Below are positions 35,201 through 46,000 of a stretch of DNA of 64,000 bases, one piece after another. Position numbers and translations under genes: made by a program. The stretch covers positions 8,570,200-8,634,199 of the forward strand of contig JASKMD010000017.1 of NCBI GenBank assembly GCA_030144725.1. Reading direction: 5' to 3'. This DNA comes from Haematococcus lacustris (lineage: Eukaryota > Chlorophyta > Chlorophyceae > Chlamydomonadales > Haematococcaceae). The notes beneath the pieces were generated by a model that was not told the origin of the DNA, did no database searches, and was given only the letters and a program-made list of their open reading frames with translations. The stretch's first letter is position 1, and each line of letters opens with the position of its first letter.

Positions 35201-35526
35201 ATCCCTCACAGCCCTCCTTGCCAACTTCTTCTGACGCGTGAGTGAGTGTTCGAGTGATTGAGGGGAGGGGCTGTTGCGCCTTACCTCATCGTCGTCATCG
35301 TCCTCCTCCTCCTCGCCCTCAACCAGGCCCGGCCCCTGCTGGCCCTCCCCCTGGGCTCGGGCCTGCTTGTGGTGTTGTGGCCGCAGCTCACTGGCTCGGT
35401 CCTGCCGGCCAGCCGCCCCTGCCGCCTCCTCCTCCTCGGCCTCCACCACCACCTCGTCACTGGCCTCAAACACCTACAGCCAGGCAGCAGCCAGCGGCAG
35501 CAACCGGCGGTGCTGCTGTCTGCTAC

Positions 35527-35568
<42 letters not shown>

Positions 35569-36928
35569 CCCTGCACGACTTACACACTTTCTACATCCCT
35601 GAGCCAGGTTGGCTGCCCGCCACAGGCCTCTGCCAGGACCTCTGCCAGAACCGGGCCCTCCCCAACACCCCACGGCCCACATGCCATCACCGGCGTCCAC
35701 TGCCCTAGTGCCCACTGCCAAGCTAGCCTCTGTCGCCGCCAACTGCCCTGCCGCGTCGTTGTGTCCCCCAGCCCCCCTCACCATGTTCTTCATCAGCAGT
35801 GGCACCAGGCGGGTCAGGTAGGGCTGGAGCACCTCAGGCCCCAGCTGGGCTTCACAGAAGGCGATCCAGAACTCACAGCTCTGTGGCCATCAGACAAAAA
35901 CAGTACAGAACTCAGCAGCACAGCACAGCCAGGCATCGTTTAAGCTCTCACCCACACTCTCTCTCTCTCTCTCCACTTCCCCGACACACACCTCTCTTCT
36001 CCCACCTCCTCCTCCTTTCCTGGCCCGCTCCCCCCTCCTTCCCATCCCTGGTTGGCCTGCGCCCCTACCCTGCGTACGTATAGTATAATGTCGGAGGCCA
36101 AGCTGTTACGGGAAAATAACGACCGAGACCTCGTCGAAAGTTGCAGTAAACGACGAGGCGTAGCCGAGTCGTTTACGCAGCTTGAGACGAGGCCGAGGTT
36201 GTTATTTGAACGTGAACAGCACGGGCCGAGACATTATACAGTATCCCTTTACATTACGGGTTGGTTCCGGGCTAGTACATCTACACGATAAGCGAGCAGC
36301 ATCGAAGCGTATGCGACGCTCAGCTTTGTCGACGGCCCCTGCGCTTTTTCAGTAAAAATAGCGGTTACGCAGCGGTTACAGTAAAACTTCAGCACTTTTT
36401 CAGTAAAAACAGCGGTTAAGCAGCGGTTAGAGTAAATGTTCTGCACTTTTCCAGTAAAAACAGCGGTTACACAGCGGTTACAGTAAAACTCCGCGAAAGC
36501 CACGCTGTCTCCGGCATCCTACAGCCACGCACACAGCCTGCTCACCGATATGGCGAGCAGCGCAACCTCTTTGGGGCGCGAGGTCGAAGAGGTCTCGGAG
36601 CTGTTTTTTACGGGAAAATAAAAAGTCTTACTTTCCCCGTAATGTAAAGGGATCTCCTTCATATTGCCCTCCTTTCCCCGCCACCATCACCGTCCCGTCC
36701 AGCTACCTCGTCACGTCCAGCCACCTCTCCCCATCACGCCACCCTTGCTCCCCCTACTGCCTGGCCCCTTGCCCTGCCCGCCACTAGCTGCCTGCTCCCC
36801 TCCCTACTCACCTCCAGTGCCACTGAAGCATCAGGCATCTCATTGGAGGCCAGCATGTACTCAATGACCTGGACAGCAGCAGCAGCAGCACCAGGCGTGG
36901 TAGCGGCAGCAGCAACATCAGCAGCAAC

Positions 36929-36971
<43 letters not shown>

Positions 36972-36999
36972 CCAGCAGCAGCAGCAGCAGCAGCAGCAA

Positions 37000-37040
<41 letters not shown>

Positions 37041-40000
37041 GGCGTGGCAGGTAGCATTGTGTGTAAAAGGTCAAGGTTAGGCGCTGAAAGGTTCAGGAGA
37101 GTTGGGTGCATCAAGGCGTCCACACCTGACCTGGCCTGGCTGCAATCAAGTCCTCTGGCTGTGCACAGCAACAGCTTACCAGCAGCAGCAGCAGCAGCAC
37201 CAGCAGCAAGCAGCAGCAACTTGGCTCAGTATAAGGTCAGCAGCCCGGCACTCCCTTTCACAATTCCTGTCTTGTCTACGGAGTGCGGCCTAACCCAGGC
37301 TGCCCTACCTGCACCATCAAGGGCTGGCCTCCTGCCCTGGGGCTACGCCCAGCCCATACCATATTCAGATATAGAGGGGAGGAGGCAAGAAGGAGGCAGC
37401 AGCCGACCCAAGGCCAGTCTAATCAAGAAGGCGGCATCCAGCTCAAGGCCAGGCCCAGCCCATCACAGTCTCAACCTGCTAGACAGGATCCACTCTTTCT
37501 TCCACCACGTCCTCTTAGCTCTAAATCTTCCACCTGTCCACATGGTCCAGGCTTTATAACCCTCTTCCGCTGCCTGCACAAGGCTCCCTAGTAGCCATCA
37601 CCCAGCGGCTCCAGCACAGCTGCTGCCCACCTGGCACCTGCCCAGGCCTTGACTGGACTGCCTGCCCGCTGGCTGCCCTACCTGCGCCATGAAGGGCTGC
37701 AGCTTGTCCGGCTGGACGGTGAGGAGGGCCACCAGGCCGCGGCACACCTCCGCACGCACGGCTGAGCTGCTGTCATGCGCCAGCCCAAACAACCCGTGGA
37801 CGTACCTACACAAGCGCGGGGCAGGGCCTCGGGGCCAGGGGGTGGGGGTAGACTAGGGGCATGGGGTCCATCGCTCAGGCAGAGCTGCTTTAGCCAAACT
37901 TTGGCCAGGGGTCAAGGAAGGCAGGGAGGTGGTACCTAGCATGTAGGGATGCTGGCCATGTACCTGGTGACACACCTGGTGTGACTCTTGCCCCTGTCCC
38001 TGCCCTTGTCCCTGTCCCTGTCCCTGCCGCCTCATGCCCCTCATACACCCTCTGCCCCTGCTGCCCTGGCCCTTCCATCCCTTCAGCTGCCACAGGGAGG
38101 CGCATGTCCCTTCATCCCACTGTCACAGGGGGCTGGGTGTCGCTTGACGCCATGCCTTCATCACACCTGTCTGAATTGTTAGCGATGCCCAGAGGCTGGT
38201 CCCTGGCCATGAGGTTGAGGCAGGCGCAGGCCTGGCAGCGCACGTCAGCGCTGCTGTGCTGCAGCAGCTGCAGGAGGGGCGGGACCAGCACACACGAGAC
38301 GGTGGTGGCGGTGGAGGGGCCGCCAGGGCCTTGGGCTAAGGTGACATCCATCTGTACAGGGGACTCCTCCACGATCTGCAGGTACGGGGGCAGGCACACC
38401 ACATGATAGCACACAGCAATCGGAGCATGTCTGGCTGTGGGATGCTCTGTGTGGGGCGGGGGGCAGGGCAGGGGCAGGGGCAGGGGCAGGGCAGGGGCAG
38501 GGGCAGGGGCAGGGGCAGGGGCAGGGGCAGGGGCAGGGGCAGGGGCAGGGGCAGGGGCAGGGGCAGGGGCAGGGGGCAGGGAGGCATCAGCGCTGGGCTG
38601 GGAGGGGGACATCCACCCCTGAGCAGCTGCAGCGCTGCAGGCTGTGCCTCGTGGATCTGTGCTGCCCTGGTGCTCATCCGGGCCATTCCTTAAGGCTGAC
38701 TTAAAGGTGCAGAGGCTGCCTGCATTGCTGCCTGCTGCTATGGCTGCTGACCCTCGCCGCGCTTTTCTGGCCCTGGCGTTGTGCATGTGGCATCTTCCCT
38801 TGGCTGCTTGGCCATGCGGCAGGCCTCGTCTGACAGCTGTGGCCCATGCGCAGGTTGTCGGCAGCTGAGGGTGTGTGCAGAGAGACAGCACAGCTCTTCA
38901 TAAAGGACTGCACACGGCCCTCCTTGGGCCAGAGGTGTCATGGCCCAGCAGCCTTGAGGGCGAGCGCCTGTTCATCAGGGGTCTACAGTATCAGGAGCCA
39001 GGGGCGTCAAGGCCCAGCAGCCTGCTGACCCAGCCACCCCTGCCACCCCTGCCATGTGGCCCAGCAGCCCAGGGACTCAGTGGCTCAGAGCCCTGAGGCA
39101 TAGGTAGGGGCAAGCTGGGGCACCAGCTGGGGCTGCCCGCAGCCTCCTGCGCCTTGGGCCAGGTCCTTGGCCATGCTGCCACAGCCTCCCACTCCTGGTA
39201 CCCAGCAGTGCCTGCCCTTGCCGGGCTGCGGCTCGCCCTGACTGCCCCTGGCACCAATCCATGAGGGGCAGAGCACAGCGCTGCAGGCCCAGCGCACGGC
39301 AGCTCAGGCGCTGACAGCTGAGGCAGCAGCTGACCCTGGCCTCGGCCTATGTGCCCTGCACCTGTGCCCACGAGCCCTGGACGCCTGGATGACACAAGGA
39401 CACCCTGGGCTCCTGCCTGCCTGCAAGCAGCCTGCTGTGCTTGCCAGCATACAGTGGCCTGCCCGTCTGCCCTACCTTGTACAGGGTGTCCAGGCCCCCT
39501 GTGATGGCATGCAGGTCGCTGGAGCTGAGGCAGGCCTGCATGGCTTGCACCATCTGGGGCCAGGTGGCAAAGCCGGCGTGCACAACCACCACGCTGATGC
39601 AGGTGCCAGCTGTCTGGCGGATGGATTTCTCGGGATGAGCAACCAGTTGCAGCAGCACATCCTGCGCAGCAGGCACAGGTAAGGATGCAAGCTAGGAAGA
39701 GTCTGGGAGCATTGCACAGTGTGGCGGGTGCGCCTGTCACCTTGAGGTACTGCCTTTGCGAATCGGTCGTGGTCACAAAATGGTGCTTGAGGTCATTCTT
39801 AAGGTAAAGGCCAGCAGCTTGCCGAACCTGCGGGCGGCGATGACTTCATTGCTACAGTCTATAATGAACATATGCCTATGATTGACCCACGTCAATGGGC
39901 ACTTGGTCGCCTTGTGCGAAGATGAAGGCCAGGTAATTATCGAAGTCGGGGTATGCTCGGTATTCATCTAACTGTTTCAAAATCTGCGCAGCACGAGACC

Positions 40001-40140
40001 CAGCTTAGAAGAAGAAAGATCTGATCCGCCACAGTAATACATACCTGCGCCTGGTTCAAGCCCTGCTGCAGGTCTCTGAAGAGGTTGCACAGCTGAAGGA
40101 CACCAGCCTCCTGTGGCGCCCATCCGGTCACAGATGCCAT
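26289..40140 (-). CDS. TNPO1: Transportin-1 (karyopherin beta-2 nuclear import receptor)
   Basis: Twenty exons join in phase to about 961 aa: 40045-40140, 39891-39983, 39741-39827, 39476-39661, 38167-38375, 37682-37805, 36812-36868, 35782-35880, 35285-35473, 34841-35006, 34313-34456, 34066-34151, 30293-30415, 30050-30139, 29397-29522, 28608-28889, 28071-28232, 27512-27583, 26967-27176 and 26289-26573. HEAT repeats run end to end. Landmarks: [15 protein letters not shown] at the start, [109 protein letters not shown], and [25 protein letters not shown] near the C-terminus. Exon 9 is the acidic loop ([17 protein letters not shown]) that in transportins couples Ran-GTP to cargo release. It imports PY-NLS cargoes into the nucleus. 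Introns after exons 15 and 18 use GC donors. Exon 16 carries a Gln/Ala-rich insert. Several introns are mostly tandem repeat. Confidence 0.95.
26583..26775 (-). repeat. GGGCCA/GGGTCA array in transportin intron 19
   Basis: Hexamer array on the + strand; the sense strand reads CCTGGC/CCTGAC. It abuts the acceptor side of the intron before exon 20. Confidence 0.9.
29105..29345 (-). repeat. CCCTGG then CCCTGC hexamer array in transportin intron 15
   Basis: The + strand is C-rich, so the sense strand is purine-rich (CCAGGG/GCAGGG). This is opposite to the other intronic arrays in the window. It begins about 50 nt after a GC donor. Confidence 0.9.
30487..34060 (-). repeat. Giant GGGTCA hexamer array filling transportin intron 12
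   Basis: About 590 tandem GGGTCA units on the + strand (sense CTGACC) cover 3.55 kb of a 3.65-kb intron (30416-34065). Variant units (GGTCAA, GGTCTA, GTGTCA) cluster at the edges and in the 32.6-33.2-kb part. Two pentamer GGTCA units interrupt the register near 32440. The core 31.05-32.43 kb is almost perfect, indicating recent homogenisation. Confidence 0.97.
34505..34785 (-). repeat. GGGGCA hexamer array in transportin intron 10
   Basis: About 45 units; the sense strand is TGCCCC. It starts about 55 nt after the donor of exon 10. Confidence 0.92.
36083..36239. mobile_element. Fold-back MITE in transportin intron 7
   Basis: The ends GTATAATGTC and GACATTATAC are perfect inverted repeats. 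Inside, AATAACGACCGAGACCTCGTC pairs with its near-complement, and GTAAACGAC pairs with GTCGTTTAC. The whole 157 bp can fold into one long hairpin. It is AT-richer than the intron around it. Confidence 0.7.
36243..36654. mobile_element. Small inverted-repeat element with internal 51-bp triplication
   Basis: ATCCCTTTACATTACGGG at the left end and its exact reverse complement at the right end form 18-bp terminal inverted repeats. Inside, three tandem units of about 51 bp (TTTTTCAGTAAAAACAGCGG core) lie at about 36346-36490. No coding capacity. It directly adjoins the fold-back MITE and shares a TTACGGGAAAATAA block with it, so the two are probably related or nested. Confidence 0.7.
36922..37040. 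repeat. CAG trinucleotide array in transportin intron 6
   Basis: Interrupted (CAG)n on the + strand, (CTG)n in the sense direction, close to the acceptor of exon 7. A shorter CAG cluster lies at 37179-37222. Confidence 0.9.
38462..38578 (-). repeat. GGGGCA hexamer array in transportin intron 4
   Basis: About 19 units; the sense strand is TGCCCC. Located about 90 nt upstream of the exon 5 acceptor. The remainder of this 1.1-kb intron (38376-39475) shows no other gene. Confidence 0.9.
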
Positions 40141-40496
40141 CAGTAACTCACGCGGACAATTCACCGCGCTGGCATGCCATAAGCGCACGCATCGTGCCGC
40201 ATTTGCGAGCTAGCCTCTATTCGCATGTGAAGTTTGAAAACTGCCATGGTGAATCCATGTACCCCTCACTGGGGGGCCCCCACCAGACAACAGCAATAAC
40301 AGCATGCTTACAAGTCCCTTGTCGCCCACCCCCTACTGGAACGGGGCACCTCCTCGGGGATCGCCTTGCATCGCGTCAGGGGAGGGTCTACAGAGCGGAG
40401 CCTGAGACTCTTAGCAGTGTGACCGTCTGAGGAGCCCCCCACGCCAAACCCCATGGCAACCGCCACCTCCCTCGCACCTGCCCGCGCCCCTTCACC

Positions 40497-42579
40497 ATGC
40501 TCCCCATGGTGGGGGTGCGGGCCAGGCATTTCGTCATTGATGACAGAGTGCTGCATGGGGTGCTGACTGACCTGGGCATGACCACCCTCACAAGGGCCCA
40601 GCTTCAGGCAGACAGCCTGCCCCATTGGCAGAAGTTCATCCAGTACAGCCAGCTCCAAAACAGCGGGTGGGACTTTGCGCGCAGGGTAGAGACTGATGGG
40701 GTCTGCGTCAGTGTGCACTTCGTGCGCAACCAGGTAGTCAAGGAGCCAGTGGAGCCGCCTTGCATAGGGCGTGAGCTCACAGCCACCAGTGACTTCAGCG
40801 CAGCCACCCACATAGCAGTTGGGGTGGACCCAGGCGTCACACAGGCCATCAAGGCAGCGCATGCAATGCGGGACCTAGTCACAGGTCAGGTGGTGAGGCA
40901 GTGGGAGTGGGAACTGAGCAAGGGGCAGCTGAAGCATGACAGCGGGCTTACCAAAGCCAAGCAGGACACAGCCCGCTGGTCAACTGCCATCCAGCCACAG
41001 CTGCAGCAGCTGGCAGCTGCCACCCCAGCTGGCACAACCATGGACAGTCTCCAGGCCCACATCCTGGCCCTAAAGGCCTCCTGGGACGCACTGTGGGAGG
41101 AGTACCTCAAGCCACGCTGGCGCAGGCAACGGTTGGGGCTGCACCATGCCCAGGATCGTGTCATTGAGGCCTTCTGCAAGAAGGTATGACCTGACCTGAC
41201 CTGACCTGACCTGACCTGACCTGACCTGACCTGACCTGACCTGACCTGACCTGACCTGACCTGACCTGACCTGACCTGACCTGACCTGACCTGACCTGAC
41301 CTGACCTGACCTGACCTGACCTGACCTGACCTGACCTGACCTGACCTGACCTGACCTGACCTGACCTGACCTGACCTGACCTGACCTGACCTGACCTGAC
41401 CTGACCTGACCTGACCTGACCTGACCTGACCTGACCTGACCTGACCTGACCTGACCTGACCTGACCTGACCTGACCTGACCTGACCTGACCTGACCTGAC
41501 CTGACCTGACCTGACCTGACCTGACCTGACCTGACCTGACCTGACCTGACCTGACCTGACCTGACCTGACCTGACCTGACCTGACCTGACCTGACCTGAC
41601 CTGACCTGACCTGACCTGACCTGACCTGACCTGACCTGACCTGACCTGACCTGACCTGACCTGACCTGACCTGACCTGACCTGACCTGCAGGTGGTGAAT
41701 GGGATGAAGTGGGTGTCACGCCAGCACTACCACCAGGAGAGGGGAGTTGCGGTGTACCTGGGAGCGGGCTGCTTCAGCCAGGGAGGGTGGAAGGCCAATG
41801 CGGTGCGGGAGGGGTTTCGCAGGGTGGTGGAGCAGCCCAGCAGGCCCAGCACAGATCCCAGGCCTGACAGGCTGGTGATTGTGGATGAGTTCCGCACCAC
41901 CCGTGTCAGCTCCTCTGTGCATGCCCGCCAGCCTTGTGAGCTGCACCTGCCAGATGACCGGCCTAGGCCCGAAGACTGGGTACCCCCAGCAGGCCAGGTC
42001 AACCAGCGGCTGTTGCGCCCAGCATGGAGCCTGCGGCATTCTAAGGATGTGCGGGGCCTTAAGTGGTGCCATGAGGTGCCGCCCAACCCCCCTCCCCCTC
42101 CCCCAGCTCATCACCCGCCTGCCCAGGGCCCCCCTGCCCCTGCCCCTGCCCAGGACCCCCCTGCCCCTGCCCAGGACCCCCCCCCTGCCCCTGCCCAGGA
42201 CCCCCCTCCCCCTGCCCAGGCCCCCCCTCCCCTCCCCCCAGCCCAGGCCCCACCCCCTCCCCCTGCCCAGCCCCTCCCTGCTGCACCTGGCCCAGTGCCA
42301 CGACCCCAGGCCCCTTCATGGGGCAGGTGGCTGGACCGGGACACCAACCCCTGCCTCAATTTCCAGCGCATTGGGGAGAGCAAGCAGCGCCCCCTGGAGC
42401 TGTGCAGCTGGAAGGACCTGGAGGCTCTGCCCCCCGTTGGCAAGGAGTACCAGCAGGGCTACAAGCGGGTCAATGACCGGTTGCCCAAGGCCAGGCAGAG
42501 GCTGCACCGGGCTGCAGAATACCGCCGAGGCATAGATGGCCGGGCCCGCAACAACAATGCACAGGGTCTGGTAGTTTGA
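40497..42579 (+). CDS. Fanzor RNA-guided nuclease, copy 2 (5'-truncated, catalytic core intact)
   Basis: Two exons, 40497-41183 and 41692-42579, join in phase 0 to 524 aa from the first ATG (MLPMVGVRARHF). RuvC-like catalytic residues are Asp111 (VGVDPGVTQ), Glu295 (VDEFRTT) and Asp446 (DRDTNP), the arrangement of the Fanzor/TnpB family. The zinc-ribbon cysteines usually found after the Glu motif are mostly missing (RVSSSVHARQPCEL keeps one). A Pro/Ala/Gln linker of about 75 residues separates motifs II and III and is about 22 residues longer than in copy 1. The protein lacks the N-terminal part seen in copy 1, so guide and target recognition may be lost even though the cleavage centre is intact. 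Near identity to copy 1 shows a recent common source. Confidence 0.85.
41184..41691 (+). repeat. CTGAC pentamer array forming the Fanzor copy 2 intron
   Basis: About 100 perfect CTGAC units lie between the donor GTATGAC and the acceptor ACCTGCAG. Essentially nothing else is in the intron. Confidence 0.95.
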
Positions 42580-42785
42580 GCAGGCTGTTAGCCTTACAAA
42601 GCATAATGCTGTTAGTTTTGATGAGGAGCCCAGTGGTCAAGGGGGATTAGCCCCTTGAACGAGTGCCACCGGAGTGGGGTTTGCAGTCATCAAGGGTGCG
42701 ACCGAGGATGCTACAACATGCTTGTAGTAGCTGAGTGAGATTACCCACAGGCCGACATGTTGTTCCTTGTTGAATGAGTTTTGTT
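42580..42785 (+). ncRNA. Candidate Fanzor guide-RNA scaffold (3' region of copy 2)
   Basis: These 206 bp after the stop codon are nearly identical in copy 1 once its MITE is removed, although they are noncoding. They include the perfect 8-bp hairpin TCAAGGGG-GATTAG-CCCCTTGA at 42637-42658 and end at the element border. In Fanzor and TnpB systems the guide RNA is transcribed from this position, with the scaffold inside the element and the guide beyond its end. Assignment is by position and conservation only. Confidence 0.45.
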
Positions 42786-43074
42786 GGTCTGAGACTCTTA
42801 GCATGTACACAACGACATGTAGGGACACAACCTGCCATAGTGCCTGTCAACGGTGGGTGGCTAGCTTCAAGAATGCACCCCTAACTCAGTTGACCCTCCT
42901 CCTCGAACCTGGCACGCAGCCCGTGGCAGCTGCCTGACCCATGTCGCCTTCAGCGTGCGTCTGCCCGCGTCTGTGCACTCGACGCCCTGTCGTGTCCCGG
43001 CAGTTCCAGCAGCGAGCAGTTGATCTGGTGCCTGACATTGTCAGTGACAAACCTGCTGCCATGCGCCTAGCAGC

Positions 43075-46000
43075 TCATGCCGAAGCTGCACTAAACTGAG
43101 TGTAGATGACAGCGCGGATGCGCTGCATCAAATCCTCGTGCTGCTCGGACATCGCGCCCTCCAAAATCAAGTGACCCTTGCCGGTGGTGGACGCGGCGTC
43201 GTCCAGGGTATGGTAACGTGTGACCCCCGGAGCCAAGCCCCGGGCCCCGCTCAAGGCCGACGCGTACACGGATGCTTTGCTGATAATGACTGGACCGCAC
43301 GAAAGCGCACCGGGTCCAAGCCATGCGGATTGAATGCCTGCGCACCAACATGCACCGAACATGCGGACACGTCATGCGCAGAGAACCCGTTGCCCAACCC
43401 GTACCCACATGGCCAGGGCATGCAAGGCAGGTGGAGCACCGAGCATACCCCAAGCAGGGGGAAAGAGGAGCTTAACTGTATTGCATTGGTGGAGCTGTCA
43501 GCTGGTAAAGCAGCCCACCCTGGCACATGGGAGCTGGGTCAGAACCCACCGGAGTCTGCTAGGGCCTTCTTGACCGACGACAGCATGATGCCCTCAGCCC
43601 CTTGCGCGAAGAACACATCCCCTACCCACTGCTGCTCCTCTGGCACCCCGCTGCTGCGGCCCTGCCTGGCCCCAGACTCCTCGTCCTCCTCCATTGCGGG
43701 AGGCGGGGCGGGTACCAGCTGCTGCAGGCCAGACTGCAAGTAGACACAGGACACTGGCATCTTGTAGGTGCGTGAAACATACCGGTGGCGGTATGTTGCA
43801 ACACCGACACTGTGTACGTGGACACAGTGACGTTGGACAAGCTGCCGGACAACAAGTCAGCAAGCCACCTGCCAACCGGTCAGTGGGTGAAGGTGGTCTT
43901 TGCAATATGCGCAAGGCATACAACAGGACTTTCTCTAGCCCTTGTGTAACACAGCAGGCGGTGACACTGAGCCACTCACGTCCATGTCACGCGCCCGAAG
44001 GTGCGATGTCGCGAACTACGATAGTATGAGGAGTGACGGTGGTCGCAAGAAAGCGGCCCGGTTTAGCCGCAACCCAGGTGCAGATCCGCGCTAGGGCCAC
44101 CCTCCCCGCTGCATCGGAGCATTTGGTCACTCACAAAGTGTGGCCCGGGCGGGGCGACCACGGCGTCCATGAGCGACACTGCGTAGTTCGAGGCGGCGAG
44201 ACGGCGGGGGCCGGACAGCGCGTGCAGCGCGTCCGACACCACCAGGCTCGCGCTGGGCGGCACCGACGCGTCGGCTTCCTCACAACACTCTGCGCTAACG
44301 CAATTCACATACACGCACACGTACTGGCGCACACACCCGACGCACACACTTCAGTTCGGCTCGGTTGCGAATCAAGACGGCTGCTTCATTCGCGAGCTCC
44401 GCCCCTCCTAATCCCTCGATTGACCTCCCCGTCTTGCTGCCAGCACCTTCTGTTTGCCACCGCTTTGCTCACCTGGCACCAGCAGCTTGCAGCCCAGGCT
44501 GGTGAGCTCCTTGCCCAAGTGTAGCAGCAGCTCTGCCCGTGCCAGAGGGGTTCCACGCAGCAGCAGCAGGGAGCGCGGCGCCACGTCACACAGCACCTTG
44601 CGCACGATACGGGCATCTGCTCGGCCCTCATAGTTGAAGTACCTGAATGTGGGTGGGGGTGGGGGTGGGGGTGAGGGTGAGGGTGAGGGCGAGGGCGAGG
44701 GCGAGGGCGAGGGCGAGGGCGAGGGCGAGGGCGAGGGCGAGGGCGAGGGCGAGGGCGAGGGCGAGGGCGAGGGCGAGGGCGAGGGCGAGGGCGAGGGCGA
44801 GGGCGGGGGCGGGGGCGAGGGCGAGGGCGAGGGCGAGGGCGAGGGCGAGGGCGAGGGCGAGGGCGAGGGCGAGGGCGAGGGCGAGGGCGAGGGCGAGGGC
44901 GAGGGCGAGGGCGAGGGCGAGGGCGAGGGCGAGGGCGAGGGCGAGGGCGAGGGCGAGGGCGAGGGCGAGGGCGAGGGCGAGGGCGAGGGCGAGGGCGAGG
45001 GCGAGGGCGAGGGCGAGGGCGAGGGCGAGGGCGAGGGCGAGGGCGAGGGCGAGGGCGAGGGCGAGGGCGAGGGCGAGGGCGAGGGCGAGGGCGAGGGCGA
45101 GGGCGAGGGCGAGGGCGAGGGCGAGGGCGAGGGCGAGGGCGAGGGCGAGGGCGAGGGCGAGGGCGAGGGCGAGGGCGAGGGCGAGGGCGAGGGCGAGGGC
45201 GAGGGCGAGGGCGAGGGCGAGGGCGAGGGCGAGGGCGAGGGCGAGGGCGAGGGCGAGGGCGAGGGCGAGGGCGAGGGCGAGGGCGAGGGCGAGGGCGAGG
45301 GCGAGGGCGAGGGCGAGGGCGAGGGCGAGGGCGAGGGCGAGGGCGAGGGTGAGGGTGAGGGCGAGGGCGAGCGTGAGGGCGAGCGTGAGGGCGAGGCCCC
45401 CCCCAAGCATTAATCGCCAGCCTGCGCCGCACCTGACAGCAGCGCACACCTCCACCTCCACCTTCTCACACACTAGCTTGGTTGGGCGATCGTCCTGTGC
45501 CCCCTCCTCCTCCTCCTCCTCCCCCTGCGCCTCAGCCGGCGCCTCCTGCTCTCTCTCCGCCTGGAGGCCGTCTTCCTCCTTCTCGTCCACCTCCATGCCC
45601 TCGGCCTGTGGGCTCAGGGTCAGAGCACACACAGCGGGGCAGCGCAGCTCACCGCTCGAGGCCAGCCCTGCTCAGTCAACACTTCCCAGTGACAGGGTAA
45701 GCCAGCCCACCCCCACCCCCAGCCCTGCCCAGCCTACCAGCAGAGCTTGGCAGTGCAGGTCAACACTGCTCAACGGCTGGTTGACAGCTCCGCCCAGGCC
45801 CCTCACCTTCACGTCACCTTTCACCCGGGCCATGTGCCCACGGTGGCCCCCCCGCTGCTGCCGCCCCTCCAGCCCCCCCCGCAGCGTCAGGCGCCCAGCC
45901 AAGCCGCCATGCAGCCCAGGGATGAAGCCCAGCAGGCCCCCTGTGGCCCGCTGCGCCGCCTTGAGGCCCTCCAGGTCGGGCAGCACGCCGTACTCGTCCC

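Larger units (their letters stand above)
40402..42803 (+). mobile_element. Fanzor-type transposon, copy 2, with 15-bp target-site duplication
   Basis: CTGAGACTCTTAGCA occurs at 40402-40416 and again at 42789-42803, directly flanking the segment that matches copy 1. Similarity to copy 1 begins at about 40433 and ends at about 42785. The copy therefore lacks the N-terminal third of the element, yet keeps the intron. A 16-bp filler lies between the left duplication and the element. The insertion sits between the 5' end of transportin and the 3' end of CPSF2. Confidence 0.85.

Noticed and set aside
36922..37040. CAG array as a polyglutamine coding exon
   Set aside because: It lies in the transportin intron between exons 6 and 7, whose junction is continuous without it.
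43790..43905. Extra CPSF2 exon encoding WLADLLSGSLSNVTVSTYTVSVLQH
   Set aside because: It resembles a CPSF100 segment, but its entry and exit phases (2 and 1) do not fit the neighbouring exons (0 and 0). Left out; a transcript could reinstate it.
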